NCBI GenBank assembly: GCA_964016885.1
Contig: OZ024744.1
Location: 28,998,608-29,062,607 of the forward strand
DNA length: 64,000 nucleotides
Direction: 5' to 3'
Source: Eledone cirrhosa
Lineage: Eukaryota > Mollusca > Cephalopoda > Octopoda > Eledonidae
Shown here: piece after piece, positions 1 through 15,200 of the stretch
Numbering within the stretch: the stretch's first letter is position 1
How the letters are laid out: each line of letters starts with the position of its first letter
Program-made: the position numbers and the translations under genes
Notes under the pieces: model-generated
Seen by the model: the letters and a program-made list of their open reading frames with translations, nothing else
Database searches by the model: none
Told to the model about the DNA's origin: nothing

Positions 1-249
1 CTGTAAAGTGGGCATGTAGGTGTCACAACAAAACGCACCCAGTCCACACTGTAAAGTGGTCATGTAGGTGTCTCAACAAAAAGTACCCAGTCCACACTGT
101 AACGTAGCCATGTAGGTGTCACAACAAAAATCACCCAGTCCACACTGTAAAGTGGGCATTTAGGTGTCATATCAAAGAGGAACCCAGTCCAAACTGTAAA
201 GTAGTCATGTAGAGGTCACAACAAAAAGCACCCAGTCCACACTATAAAG

Positions 250-3200
250 TAGTCATGAAGATGTCACAACAAAAGCACCCAGTCGACACTGCAAAGTGGT
301 CATGTAGGTGTCACAACAAAAAGTACCCAGTCCACACTGTAAAGTAGTCATGTAAGCGTCACAACAAAAAGCACCCAGTCCACACTATAAAGTTGTCATG
401 TAGGTGTCACAATAAAAAGTACCCTCCACACTGTAAAGTGTTCATGTAGGTGTCACAACAAAAAGTACCCAGTCCACACTGTAAAGTAGTCATGTGGGTG
501 TCTCAACAAAAAGTACCCAGTCCACACTGTAAAGTAGTCGTGTAGGTATCACAGCAAAAAACACCCAGTCCACACTGTAAAGTAGCCATGTAGGTGTCAC
601 AACAAAAATCACCCAGTCCACACTGTAAAGTGGTGATTTAGGTGTCATATCAAAGAGGAACCGAGTCCAAACTGTAAAGTAGTCATGTAGAGGTCACAAC
701 AAAAAGCACACAGTCCACACTATAAAGTAGTCATGAAGATGTCACAACAAAAAGCACCCAGTCCACACTGTAAAGTAGTCATGTTGGTGTCACAACAAAA
801 AGCAGCCAGTCCACACTCTAAAGTAGTCATGTAGGTGTCACAACAAAAAGCACCCAGTCCACACTGTAAAGTGGTCATCTAGGTGTCACAACAAAGAGCA
901 CCCAGTCCACAGTGTAAAGTAGTCATGTAGGTGTCACTACAAAAAGCACCCAGTCCACACTGTAAAGTAGTCATGTAGGTGTCACAACAAAAGCACCCAG
1001 TCCACACTGCAAAGTGGTCATGTAGCTATCCCAACAAAAAGTACCCAGTCCACACTGTAAAGTGGTCATGTATGTGCCAAAACAAAAAAGTACCCAGTCC
1101 ACACTGTAAAGTCGTCATGTAGCTATCCCAACAAAAAGTACCCAGTCCACACTGTAAAGTAGTCATGTAGGTGTCACAACAAAAAGTACCCAGTCCACAC
1201 AGTAAAGTGGTCATGTAGGTGCAAAAACAAAAGAGTACCCAGTCCACACTGTAAAGTCGTCATGTAGGTGTCACAACAAAAAGCACCCAGTCCACACTGT
1301 AACATGGTCATGTAGGTGTCACAACAAAAAGCACCCAGTCCACACTGTAAAGTGGTCATGTAGGTGTCACAACAAAAGCACCCAGCCCACACTGTAAAGT
1401 GGTCATGTAGGTGTCACAACAAAACGTACCCAGTCCACACTGTAAACTAGTCATGTAGGTGTCACAACAAAAAGCACCCAGTCCACACTGTAAAGTGGAC
1501 ATGTAGGTGCCAAAACAAAAAAGTACCCAGTCCACACTCTAAAGTAGTCGTGTAGAAATCACACCAAAAAACACCCAGTCCACACTGTAAAGTGGTCATT
1601 TAGGTGTCATAACAAAAGTACCCAAACCACACTGTAAGATGGTCATGTAGGTGTCACAACAAAAAGCACCCTGTCACACTGTAAAGTAGTCATGTAGGTG
1701 TCACAACCAAAAGCACACTGTCCACACTGTAAAATAGTCATGTAGGTGACACAAGAAAAAGCACCCAGTCCACACTGTAAAGTAGTCATGTAGGTGTCAC
1801 AACAAAAAGCACCCAGCCCGCACTATAAAGTGGTCATGTAGGTGTCACAATAGAAAGTACCCTCCACACTGTAAAGTGGTCATGTAGGTGTCACAACAAA
1901 AAGCACCCATTCCACACTGTAAAGTGGTCATGTAGGTGTCTCAACAAAAAGTACCCAGTCCACACTATAAAGTGGTCATGTAGGTTTCACAATAAAAAGT
2001 ACCCAGTCCACACTGTAAACTAGTCATGTAGCTGTCACAACAAAAAGCACCCAGTCCACCCTGTAAAGTGGACATGTAGGTGCCAAAACAAAAAAGTACC
2101 CAGTCCACACTCTAAAGCAGTCGTGTAGAAATCACACCAAAAAACACCCAGTCCACACTGTAAAGTCGTCATGTAGGTGTTACAACAAAAAGCACCCAGT
2201 CCACACTGTAACGTGGTCATGTAGGTGTCACAACAAAAAGCATCCAGTCCTTACTGTAAAGTGGTCATGTAGGCGTCACGACAAAAAGCACCCAGTCCAC
2301 ACTATAAAGTGGTCACGTAGGTGTCACAACAAAAAGTACCCAGTCCAAACTGTAAAGTATTCATGTAGAGGTCACAACAACAAGCACCCAGTCCACACTA
2401 TAAAGTAGTCATGAAGATGTCACAACAAAAAGCACCCAGTCCACACTGTAAAGTAGTCATGTAGCTGTCACAACAAAAAGCACCCAGTCCACACTGAAAA
2501 GTAATCATGTAGGTGTCACAACAAAAATCACCCAGTCCACACTGTAAAGTAGTCATGTTGGTGTCACAACAAAAAGCAGCCAGTCCACACTGTAAATTGG
2601 TCATTTAGGTGTCATAACAAAAAGTACCCAAACCACACTGTAAGGTGGTCATGTAGGTGTCACAACGAAAAGCACCCAGTCACACTGTAAAGTGGTCATG
2701 TAGGTGTCACGACAAAAAGGACCCAGTCCACACTGTAAAGTGGTCATGTATGTGTCACAACAGAAAGTACCCAGTCCACACTGTAAAGTGGTAACGTAGG
2801 TGTCACAACAAAAAGCACCCAGTCCACACCGTAAATGATCATGTAGAAATCACAACAAAAAGTACCCAGTCCACACTGTAAAGTGGTCATTTAGGTGTCA
2901 TAACAAAAGTACCCAAACCACACTGTAAGATGGTCATGTAGGTGTCACAACAAAAAGCACCCTGTCACACTGTAAGGTAGTCATGTAGGTGTCACAACCA
3001 AAAGCACACTGTCCACACTGTAAAATAGTCATGTAGGTGACACAAGAAAAAGCACCCAGTCCACACTGTAAAGTAGTCATGTAGGTGTCACAACAAAAGT
3101 ACCCAGTCCACACTGCAAAGTGGTCATGTAGGTGTCACAACAAAAAGTACCCAGTCCACACTGTAAAGTAGTCATGTAGGCGTCACAACAAAAAGCACCC

Positions 3201-6200
3201 AGCCCACACTATAAAGTGGTCATGTAGGTGTCACAATAGAAAGTACCCTCCACACTGTAAAGTGGTCATGTAGGTGTCACAACAAAAAGCACCCATTCCA
3301 CACTGTAAAGTGGTCATGTAGGTGTCTCAACAAAAAGTACCCAGTCCACACTGTAAAGTAGTCATGTGGGTGTCTCAACAAAAAGTACCCAGTCCACACT
3401 GTAAAGTAGTCGTGTAGGTATGACAGCAAAAAACACCCAGTCCACACTGTAAAGTAGCCATGTAGGTGTCACAACAAAAGTCTCCCAGTTCACACTGTAA
3501 AGTGGTCATTTAGGTGTCATATCAAAGAGGAACCCAGTCCAAACTGTAAAGTAGTCATGTAGAGGTCACAATAAAAAGCACCCAGTCCACACTATAAAGT
3601 AGTCATGAAGATGTCACAACAAAAAGCACCCAGTCCACACTGTAAAGTAGTCATGTAGCTGTCACAACAAAAAGCACCCAGTCCACAGTGAAAAGTAATC
3701 ATGTAGGTGTCACAACAAAAATCACCCAGTCCACACTGTAAAGTAGTCATATTGGTGTCACAACAAAAAGCAGCCAGTCCACACTGTAAAGTGGTCATTT
3801 AGGTGTCATAACAAAAAGTACCCAAACCACACTGTAAGGTTGTCATGTAGGTGTCACAACAAAAAGCACCCAGTCCACACTGTAAAGTGGTCATGTAGGT
3901 GTCACAACAGAAAGTACCCAGTCCACACTGTAAAGTGGTAATGTAGGTGTCACAACAAAAAGCACCCAGTCCACACTGTAAATGATCATGTAGGAGACAC
4001 AACAAAAAGTACCCAGTCCACACTGTAAAGTGGTCATTTAGGTGTCATAACAAAAAGCACCCAGTCCAAACTGTAAAGTAGTCATGTAGATGTCACAACC
4101 AAAAGCACCCTGTCCACACTGTAAAATAGTCATGTAGGTGACACAAGAAAAAGCACCCAGTCCACACTGTAAAGTAGTCATGTAGGTGTCAGAACAAAAG
4201 CACCCAGTCGACACTGCAAAGTGGTCATGTAGGTGTCACAACAAAAAGTACCCAGTCCACACTGTAAAGTAGTCATGTAAGCGTCACAACAAAAAGCACC
4301 CAGTCCACACTATAAAGTTGTCATGTAGGTGTCACAATAAAAAGTACCCTCCACACTGTAAAGTGTTCATGTAGGTGTCACAACAAAAAGTACCCAGTCC
4401 ACACTGTAAAGTAGTCATGTGGGTGTCTCAACAAAAAGTACCCAGTCCACACTGTAAAGTAGTCGTGTAGGTATCACAGCAAAAAACACCCAGTCCACAC
4501 TGTAAAGTAGCCATGTAGGTGTCACAACAAAAATCACCCAGTCCACACTGTAAAGTGGTGATTTAGGTGTCATATCAAAGAGGAACCGAGTCCAAACTGT
4601 AAAGTAGTCATGTAGAGGTCACAACAAAAAGCACCCAGTCCACACTATAAAGTAGTCATGAAGATGTCACAACAAAAAGCACCCAGTCCACACTGTAAAG
4701 TAGTCATGTTGGTGTCACAACAAAAAGCAGCCAGTCCACACTCTAAAGTAGTCATGTAGGTGTCACAACAAAAAGCACCCAGTCCACACTGTAAAGTGGT
4801 CATCTAGGTGTCACAACAAAGAGCACCCAGTCCACAGTGTAAAGTAGTCATGTAGGTGTCACAACAAAACGTACCCAGTCCACACTGTAAACTAGTCATG
4901 TAGGTGTCACAACAAAAAGCACCCAGTCCACACTGTAAAGTGGACATGTAGGTGCCAAAACAAAAAAGTACCCAGTCCACACTCTAAAGTAGTCGTGTAG
5001 AAATCACACCAAAAAACACCCAGTCCACACTGTAAAGTCGTCATGTAGGTGTCACAATGAAAAGCACCCAGTCCACACTGTAAATGATCATGTAGAAATC
5101 ACAACAAAAAGTACCCAGTCCACACTGTAAAGTGGTCATTTAGGTGTCATAACAAAAGTACCCAAACCACACTGTAAGATGGTCATGTAGGTGTCACAAC
5201 AAAAAGCACCCTGTCACACTGTAAAGTAGTCATGTAGGTGTCACAACCAAAAGCACACTGTCCACACTGTAAAATAGTCATGTAGGTGACACAAGAAAAA
5301 GCACCCAGTCCACACTGTAAAGTAGTCATGTAGGTGTCACAACAAAAGTACCCAGTCCACACTGCAAAGTGGTCATGTAGGTGTCACAACAAAAAGTACC
5401 CAGTCCACACTGTAAAGTAGTCATGTAGGCGTCACAACAAAAAGCACCCAGCCCACACTATAAAGTGGACATGTAGGTGTCACAATAGAAAGTACCCTCC
5501 ACACTGTAAAGTGGTCATGTAGGTGTCACAACAAAAAGCACCCATTCCACACTGTAAAGTGGTCATGTAGGTGTCTCAACAAAAAGTACCCAGTCCACAC
5601 TGTAAAGTAGTCATGTGGGTGTCTCAACAAAAAGTACCCAGTCCACACTGTAAAGTAGTCGTGTAGGTATGACAGCAAAAAACACCCAGTCCACACTGTA
5701 AAGTAGCCATGTAGGTGTCACAACAAAAGTCTCCCAGTTCACACTGTAAAGTGGTCATTTAGGTGTCATATCAAAGAGGAACCCAGTCCAAACTGTAAAG
5801 TAGTCATTTAGAGGTCACAATAAAAAGCACCCAGTCCACACTATAAAGTAGTCATGAAGATGTCACAACAAAAAGCACCCAGTCCACACTGTAAAGTAGT
5901 CATGTAGGTGTCACAACAAAAAGCACCCAGTCCACACTGAAAAGTAATTATGTAGGCGTCACAACAAAAATCACCCAGTCCACACTGTAAAGTAGTCATG
6001 TTGGTGTCACAACAAAAAGCAGCCAGTCCACACTGTAAAGTGGTCATTTAGGTGTCATAACAAAAAGTACCCAAACCACACTGTAAGGTGGTCATGTAGG
6101 TGTCACAACAAAAAGCACCCAGTCACACTGTAAAGTAGTCATGTAGGTGTCACAACCAAAAGCACCCTGTCCACACTGTAAAATAGTCATGTAGGTGACA

Positions 6201-9200
6201 TAAGAAAAAGCACCCAGTCCACACTGTAAAGTAGTCATGTAGGTGTCACAACAAAAGCACCCAGTCCACACTGCAAAGTGGTCATGTAGCTATCCCAACG
6301 TAAAGTACCCAGTCCACACTGTAAAGTGGTCATGTATGTGCCAAAACAAAAAAGTACCCAGTCCACACTGTAAAGTCGTCATGTAGGTGTCACAACAAAA
6401 AGCACCCAGTCCACACTGTAAAGTGGTCATGTAGGTGACACAACAAAAGCACCCAGCCCACACTGTAAAGTGGTCATGTAGGTGTCACAACAAAAAGTAC
6501 CCAGTCCACACTGTAAAGTAGTCATGTAAGCGTCACAACAAAAAGCACCCAGTCCACACTATAAAGTGGTCATGTACGTTTCACAATAAAAAGTACCCAG
6601 TCCACACTGTAAACTAGTCATGTAGCTGTCACAACAAAAAGCACCCAGTCCACCCTGTAAAGTGGACATGTAGGTGCCAAAACAAAAAAGTACCCAGTCC
6701 ACACTCTAAAGTAGTCGTGTAGAAATCACACCAAAAAACACCCAGTCCACACTGTAAAGTCGTCATGTAGGTGTTACAACAAAAAGCACCCAGTCCACAC
6801 TGTAACGTGGTCATGTAGGTGTCACAACAAAAAGCACCCAGTCCTTACTGTAAAGTGGTCATGTAGGCGTCACGACAAAAAGCACCCAGTCCACACTATA
6901 AAGTGGTCACGTAGGTGTCACAACAAAAAGTACCCAGTCCAAACTGTAAAGTATTCATGTAGAGGTCACAACAACAAGCACCCAGTCCACACTATAAAGT
7001 AGTCATGAAGATGTCACAACAAAAAGCACCCAGTCCACACTGTAAAGTAGTCATGTAGCTGTCACAACAAAAAGCACCCAGTCCACACTGAAAAGTAATC
7101 ATGTAGGTGTCACAACAAAAATCACCCAGTCCACACTGTAAAGTAGTCATGTTGGTGTCACAACAAAAAGCAGCCAGTCCACACTGTAAATTGGTCATTT
7201 AGGTGTCATAACAAAAAGTACCCAAACCACACTGTAAGGTGGTCATGTAGGTGTCACAACGAAAAGCACCCAGTCACACTGTAAAGTGGTCATGTAGGTG
7301 TCACGACAAAAAGGACCCAGTCCACACTGTAAAGTGGTCATGTATGTGTCACAACAGAAAGTACCCAGTCCACACTGTAAAGTGGTAACGTAGGTGTCAC
7401 AACAAAAAACACCCAGTCCACACTGTAAATGATCATGTAGAAATCACAACAAAAAGTACCCAGTCCACACTGTAAAGTGGTCATTTAGGTGTCATAACAA
7501 AAGTACCCAAACCACACTGTAAGATGGTCATGTAGGTGTCACAACAAAAAGCACCCTGTCACACTGTAAAGTAGTCATGTAGGTGTCACAACCAAAAGCA
7601 CACTGTCCACACTGTAAAATAGTCATGTAGGTGACACAAGAAAAAGCACCCAGTCCACACTGTAAAGTGGTCATGTAGGTGTCACAACAAAAGTACCCAG
7701 TCTACACTGCAAAGTGGTCATGTAGGTGTCACAACCAAAAGTACCCAGTCCACACTGTAAAGTAGTCATGTAGGCGTCACAACAAAAAGCACCCAGCCCA
7801 CACTATAAAGTGGTCATGTAGGTGTCACAATAGAAAGTACCCTCCACACTGTAAAGTGGTCATGTAGGTGTCACAACAAAAAGCACCCATTCCACACTGT
7901 AAAGTGGTCATGTAGGTGTCTCAACAAAAAGTACCCAGTCCACACTGTAAAGTAGTCATGTGGGTGTCTCAACAAAAAGTACCCAGTCCACACTGTAAAG
8001 TAGTCGTGTAGGTATGACAGCAAAAAACACCCAGTCCACACTGTAAAGTAGCCATGTAGGTGTCACAACAAAAGTCTCCCAGTTCACACTGTAAAGTGGT
8101 CATTTAGGTGTCATATCAAAGAGGAACCCAGTCCAAACTGTAAAGTAGTCATGTAGAGGTCACAATAAAAAGCACCCAGTCCACACTATAAAGTAGTCAT
8201 GAAGATGTCACAACAAAAAGCACCCAGTCCACACTGTAAAGTAGTCATGTAGCTGTCACGACAAAAAGCACCCAGTCCACAGTGAAAAGTAATCATGTAG
8301 GTGTCACAACAAAAATCACCCAGTCCACACTGTAAAGTAGTCATATTGGTGTCACAACAAAAAGCAGCCAGTCCACACTGTAAAGTGTTCATTTAGGTGT
8401 CATAACAAAAAGTACCCAAACCACACTGTAAGGTTGTCATGTAGGTGTCACAACTGAAAGTACCCAGTCCACACTGTAAAGTGGTAATGTAGGTGTCACA
8501 ACAAAAAGCACCCAGTCCACACTGTAAATGATCATGTAGGAGACACAACAAAAAGTACCCAGTCCACACTGTAAAGTGGTCGTTTAGGTGTCATAACAAA
8601 AAGCACCCAGTCCAAACTGTAAAGTAGTCATGTAGATGTCACAACCAAAAGCACCCTGTCCACACTGTAAAATAGTCATGTAGGTGACACAAGAAAAAGC
8701 ACCCAGTCCACACTGTAAAGTAGTCATGTAGGTGTCACAACAAAAGCACCCAGTCGACACTGCAAAGTGGTTATGTAGGTGTCACAACAAAAAGTACCCA
8801 GTCCACACTGTAAAGTAGTCATGTAAGCGTCACAACAAAAAGCACCCAGTCCACACTATAAAGTTGTCATGTAGCTGTCACAATAAAAAGTACCCTCCAC
8901 ACTGTAAAGTGTTCATGTAGGTGTCACAACAAAAAGTACCCAGTCCACACTGTAAAGTAGTCATGTGGGTGTCTCAACAAAATGTACCCAGTCCACACTG
9001 TAAAGTAGTCGTGTAGGTATCACAGCAAAAATCACCCAGTCCACACTGTAAAGTGGTGATTTAGGTGTCATATCAAAGAGGAACCGAGTCCAAACTGTAA
9101 AGTAGTCATGTAGAGGTCACAACAAAAAGCACACAGTCCACACTATAAAGTAGTCATGAAGATGTCACAACAAAAAGCACCCAGTCCACACTGTAAAGTA

Positions 9201-12200
9201 GTCATGTTGGTGTCACAACAAAAAGCAGCCAGTCCACACTCTAAAGTAGTCATGTAGGTGTCACAACAAAAAGCACCCAGTCTACACTGTAAAGTGGTCA
9301 TCTAGGTGTCACAACAAAGAGCACCCAGTCCACAGTGTAAAGTAGTCATGTAGGTGTCACTACAAAAAGCACACAGTCCACACTGTAAAGTAGTCATGTA
9401 GGTGTCACAACAAAAGCACCCAGTCCACACTGCAAAGTGGTCATGTAGCTATCCCAACAAAAAGTACCCAGTCCACACTGTAAAGTGGTCATGTATGTGC
9501 CAAAACAAAAAAGTACCCAGTCCACACTGTAAAGTCGTCATGTAGCTATCCCAACAAAAAGTACCCAGTCCACACTGTAAAGTAGTCATGTAGGTGTCAC
9601 AACAAAAAGTACCCAGTCCACACAGTAAAGTGGTCATGTAGGTGCAAAAACAAAAGAGTACCCAGTCCACACTGTAAAGTCGTCATGTAGGTGTCACAAC
9701 AAAAAGCACCCAGTCCACACTGTAACATGGTCATGTAGGTGTCACAACAAAAAGCACCCAGTCCACACTGTAAAGTGGTCATGTAGGTGTCACAACAAAA
9801 GCACCCAGCCCACACTGTAAAGTGGTCATGTAGGTGTCACAACAAAACGTACCCAGTCCACACTGTAAACTAGTCATGTAGGTGTCACAACAAAAAGCAC
9901 CCAGTCCACACTGTAAAGTGGACATGTAGGTGCCAAACCAAAAATTACCCAGTCCACACTCTAAAGTAGTCGTGTAGAAATCACGCCAAAAAACACCCAG
10001 TCCACACTGTAAAGTCGTCATGTAGGTGTCACAACAAAAAGCACCCAGTCCACACTATAAATGATCATGTAGAAATCACAACAAAAAGTACCCAGTCCAC
10101 ACTGTAAAGTGGTCATTTAGGTGTCATAACAAAAGTACCCAAACCACACTGTAAGATGGTCATGTAGGTGTCACAACAAAAAGCACCCTGTCACACTGTA
10201 AAGTAGTCATGTAGGTGTCACAACCAAAAGCACCCTGTCCACACTGTAAAATAGTCATGTAGGTGACATAAGAAAAAGCACCCAGTCCACACTGTAAAGT
10301 AGTCATGTAGGTGTCACAACAAAAGCACCCAGTCCACACTGCAAAGTGGTCATGTAGCTATCCCAACAAAAAGTACCCAGTCCACACTGTAAAGTGGTCA
10401 TGTATGTGCCAAAACAAAAAAGTACCCAGTCCACACTGTAAAGTCGTCATGTAGGTGTCACAACAAAAAGCACCCAGTCCACACTGTAAAGTGGTCATGT
10501 AGGTGTCACAACAAAAAGTACCCAGTCCACACTGTAAAGTAGTCATGTAAGCGTCACAACAAAAAGCACCCAGTCCACACTATAAAGTGGTCATGTACGT
10601 TTCACAATAAAAAGTACCCAGTCCACACTGTAAACTAGTCATGTAGCTGTCACAACAAAAAGCACCCAGTCCACCCTGTAAAGTGGACATGTAGGTGCCA
10701 AAACAAAAAAGTACCCAGTCCACACTCTAAAGTTGTCGTGTAGAAATCACACCAAAAAACACCCAGTCCACACTGTAAAGTCGTCATGTAGGTGTTACAA
10801 CAAAAAGCACCCAGTCCACACTGTAACGTGGTCATGTAGGTGTCACAACAAAAAGCACACAGTCCTTACTGTAAAGTGGTCATGTAGGCGTCACGACAAA
10901 AAGCACCCAGTCCACACTATAAAGTGGTCACGTAGGTGTCACAACAAAAATCACCCAGTCCAAACTGTAAAGTATTCATGTAGAGGTCACAACAACAAGC
11001 ACCCAGTCCATACTATAAAGTAGTCATGAAGATGTCACAACAAAAAGCACCCAGTCCACACTGTAAAGTAGTCATGTAGCTGTCACAACAAAAAGCACCC
11101 AGTCCACACTGAAAAGTAATCATGTAGGTGTCACAACAAAAATCACCCAGTCCACACTGTAAAGTAGTCATGTTGGTGTCACAACAAAAAGCAGCCAGTC
11201 CACACTGTAAATTGGTCATTTAGGTGTCATAACAAAAAGAACCCAAACCACACTGTAAGGTGGTCATGTAGGTGTCACAACGAAAAGCACCCAGTCACAC
11301 TGTAAAGTGGTCATGTAGGTGTCACGACAAAAAGGACCCAGTCCACACTGTAAAGTGGTCATGTATGTGTCACAACAGAAAGTACCCAGTCCACACTGTA
11401 AAGTGGTAACGTAGGTGTCACAACAAAAAGCACCCAGTCCACACTGTAAATGATCATGTAGAAATCACAACAAAAAGTACCCAGTCCACACTGTAAAGTG
11501 GTCATTTAGGTGTCATAACAAAAGTACCCAAACCACACTGTAAGATGGTCATGTAGGTGTCACAACAAAAAGCACCCTGTCACACTGTAAAGTAGTCATG
11601 TAGGTGTCACAACCAAAAGCACACTGTCCACACTGTAAAATAGTCATGTAGGTGACACAAGAAAAAGCACCCAGTCCACACTGTAAAGTAGTCATGTAGG
11701 TGTCACAACAAAAGTACCCAGTCCACACTGCAAAGTGGTCATGTAGGTGTCACAACAAAAAGTACCCAGTCCACACTGTAAAGTAGTCATGTAGGCGTCA
11801 CGACAAAAAGCACCCAGCCCACACTATAAAGTGGTCATGTAGGTGTCACAATAGAAAGTACCCTCCACACTGTAAAGTGGTCATGTAGGTGTCACAACAA
11901 AAAGCACCCATTCCACACTGTAAAGTGGTCATGTAGGTGTCTCAACAAAAAGTACCCAGTCCACACTGTAAAGTAGTCATGTGGGTGTCTCAACAAAATG
12001 TACCCAGTCCACACTGTAAAGTAGTCGTGTAGGTATGACAGCAAAAAACACCCAGTCCACACTGTAAAGTAGCCATGTAGGTGTCACAACAAAAGTCTCC
12101 CAGTTCACACTGTAAAGTGGTCATTTAGGTGTCATATCAAAGAGGAACCCAGTCCAAACTGTAAAGTAGTCATGTAGAGGTCACAATAAAAAGCACCCAG

Positions 12201-15200
12201 TCCACACTATAAAGTAGTCATGAAGATGTCACAACAAAAAGCACCCAGTCCACACTGTAAAGTAGTCATGTAGCTGTCACAACAAAAAGCACCCAGTCCA
12301 CAGTGAAAAGTAATCATGTAGGTGTCACAACAAAAATCACCCAGTCCACACTGTAAAGTAGTCATATTGGTGTCACAACAAAAAGCAGCCAGTCCACACT
12401 GTAAAGTGGTCATTTAGGTGTCATAACAAAAAGTACCCAAACCACACTGTAAGGTTGTCATGTAGGTGTCACAACAAAAAGCACCCAGTCCACACTGTAA
12501 AGTGGTCATGTAGGTGTCACAACAGAAAGTACCCAGTCCACACTGTAAAGTGGTAATGTAGGTGTCACAACAAAAAGCACCCAGTCCACACTGTAAATGA
12601 TCATGTAGGAGACACAACAAAAAGTACCCAGTCCACACTGTAAAGTGGTCATTTAGGTGTCATAACAAAAAGCACCCAGTCCAAACTGTAAAGTAGTCAT
12701 GTAGATGTCACAACCAAAAGCACCCTGTCCACACTGTAAAATAGTCATGTAGGTGACACAAGAAAAAGCACCCAGTCCACACTGTAAAGTAGTCATGTAG
12801 GTGTCACAACAAAAGCACCCAGTCGACACTGCAAAGTGGTTATGTAGGTGTCACAACAAAAAGTACCCAGTCCACACTGTAAAGTAGTCATGTAAGCGTC
12901 ACAACAAAATGCACCCAGTCCACACTATAAAGTTGTCATGTAGGTGTCACAATAAAAAGTACCCTACACACTGTAAAGTGTTCATGTAGGTGTCACAACA
13001 AAAAGTACCCAGTCCACACTGTAAAGTAGTCATGTGGGTGTCTCAACAAAATGTACCCAGTCCACACTGTAAAGTAGTCGTGTAGGTATCACAGCAAAAA
13101 ACACCCAGTCCACACTGTAAAGTAGCCATGTAGGTGTCACAAAAAAATCACCCAGTCCACACTGTAAAGTGGTGATTTAGGTGTCATATCAAAGAGGAAC
13201 CGAGTCCAAACTGTAAAGTAGTCATGTAGAGGTCACAACAAAAAGCACACAGTCCACACTATAAAGTAGTCATGAAGATCTCACAACAAAAAGCACCCAG
13301 TCCACACTGTAAAGTGGTCATTTAGGTGTCATAACAAAAGTACCCAAACCACACTGTAAGATGGTCATGTAGGTGTCACAACAAAAAGCACCCTGTCACA
13401 CTGTAAAGTAGTCATGTAGGTGTCACAACCAAAAGCACCCTGTCCACACTGTAAAATAGTCATGTAGGTGACATAAGAAAAAGCACCCAGTCCACACTGT
13501 AAAGTAGTCATGTAGGTGTCACAACAAAAGCACCCAGTCCACACTGCAAAGTGGTCATGTAGCTATCCCAACAAAAAGTACCCAGTCCACACTGTAAAGT
13601 GGTCATGTATGTGCCAAAACAAAAAAGTACCCAGTCCACACTGTAAAGTCGTCATGTAGCTATCCCAACAAAAAGTACCCAGTCCACACTGTAAAGTAGT
13701 CATGTAGGTGTCACAACAAAAAGTACCCAGTCCACACAGTAAAGTGGTCATGTAGGTGCAAAAACAAAAGAGTACCCAGTCCACACTGTAAAGTCGTCAT
13801 GTAGGTGTCACAACAAAAAGCACCCAGTCCACACTGTAACATGGTCATGTAGGTGTCACAACAAAAAGCACCCAGTCCACACTGTAAAGTGGTCATGTAG
13901 GTGTCACAACAAAAGCACCCAGCCCACACTGTAAAGTGGTCATGTAGGTGTCACAACAAAACGTACCCAGTCCACACTGTAAACTAGTCATGTAGGTGTC
14001 ACAACAAAAAGCACCCAGTCCACACTGTAAAGTGGACATGTAGGTGCCAAAACAAAAAAGTACCCAGTCCACACTCTAAAGTAGTCGTGTAGAAATCACA
14101 CCAAAAAACACCCAGTCCACACTGTAAAGTCGTCATGTAGGTGTCACAACAAAAAGCACCCAGTCCACACTATAAATGATCATGTAGAAATCACAACAAA
14201 AAGTACCCAGTCCACACTGTAAAGTGGTCATTTAGGTGTCATAACAAAAGTACCCAAACCACACTGTAAGAAGGTCATGTAGGTGTCACAACAAAAAGCA
14301 CCCTGTCACACTGTAAAGTAGTCATGTAGGTGTCACAACCAAAAGCACCCTGTCCACACTGTAAAATAGTCATGTAGGTGACATAAGAAAAAGCACCCAG
14401 TCCACACTGTAAAGTAGTCATGTAGGTGTCACAACAAAAGCACCCAGTCCACACTGCAAAGTGGTCATGTAGCTATCCCAACAAAAAGTACCCAGTCCAC
14501 ACTGTAAAGTGGTCATGTATGTGCCAAAACAAAAAAGTACCCAGTCCACACTGTAAAGTCGTCATGTAGGTGTCACAACAAAAAGCACCCAGTCCACACT
14601 GTAAAGTGGTCATGTAGATGACACAACAAAAGCACCCAGCCCACACTGTAAAGTGGTCATGTAGGTGTCACAACAAAAAGTACCCAGTCCACACTGTAAA
14701 GTAGTCATGTAAGCGTCACAACAAAAAGCACCCAGTCCACACTATAAAGTGGTCATGTACGTTTCACAATAAAAAGTACCCAGTCCACACTGTAAACTAG
14801 TCATGTAGCTGTCACAACAAAAAGCACCCAGTCCACCCTGTAAAGTGGACATGTAGGTGCCAAAACAAAAAAGTACCCAGTCCACACTCTAAAGTAGTCG
14901 TGTAGAAATCACACCAAAAAACACCCAGTCCACACTGTAAAGTTGTCATGTAGGTGTTACAACAAAAAGCACCCAGTCCACACTGTAACGTGGTCATGTA
15001 GGTGTCACAACAAAATGCACCCAGTCCTTACTGTAAAGTGGTCATGTAGGCGTCACGACAAAAAGCACCCAGTCCACACTATAAAGTGGTCACGTAGGTG
15101 TCACAACAAAAAGTACCCAGTCCAAACTGTAAAGTATTCATGTAGAGGTCACAACAACAAGCACCCAGTCCACACTATAAAGTAGTCATGAAGATGTCAC

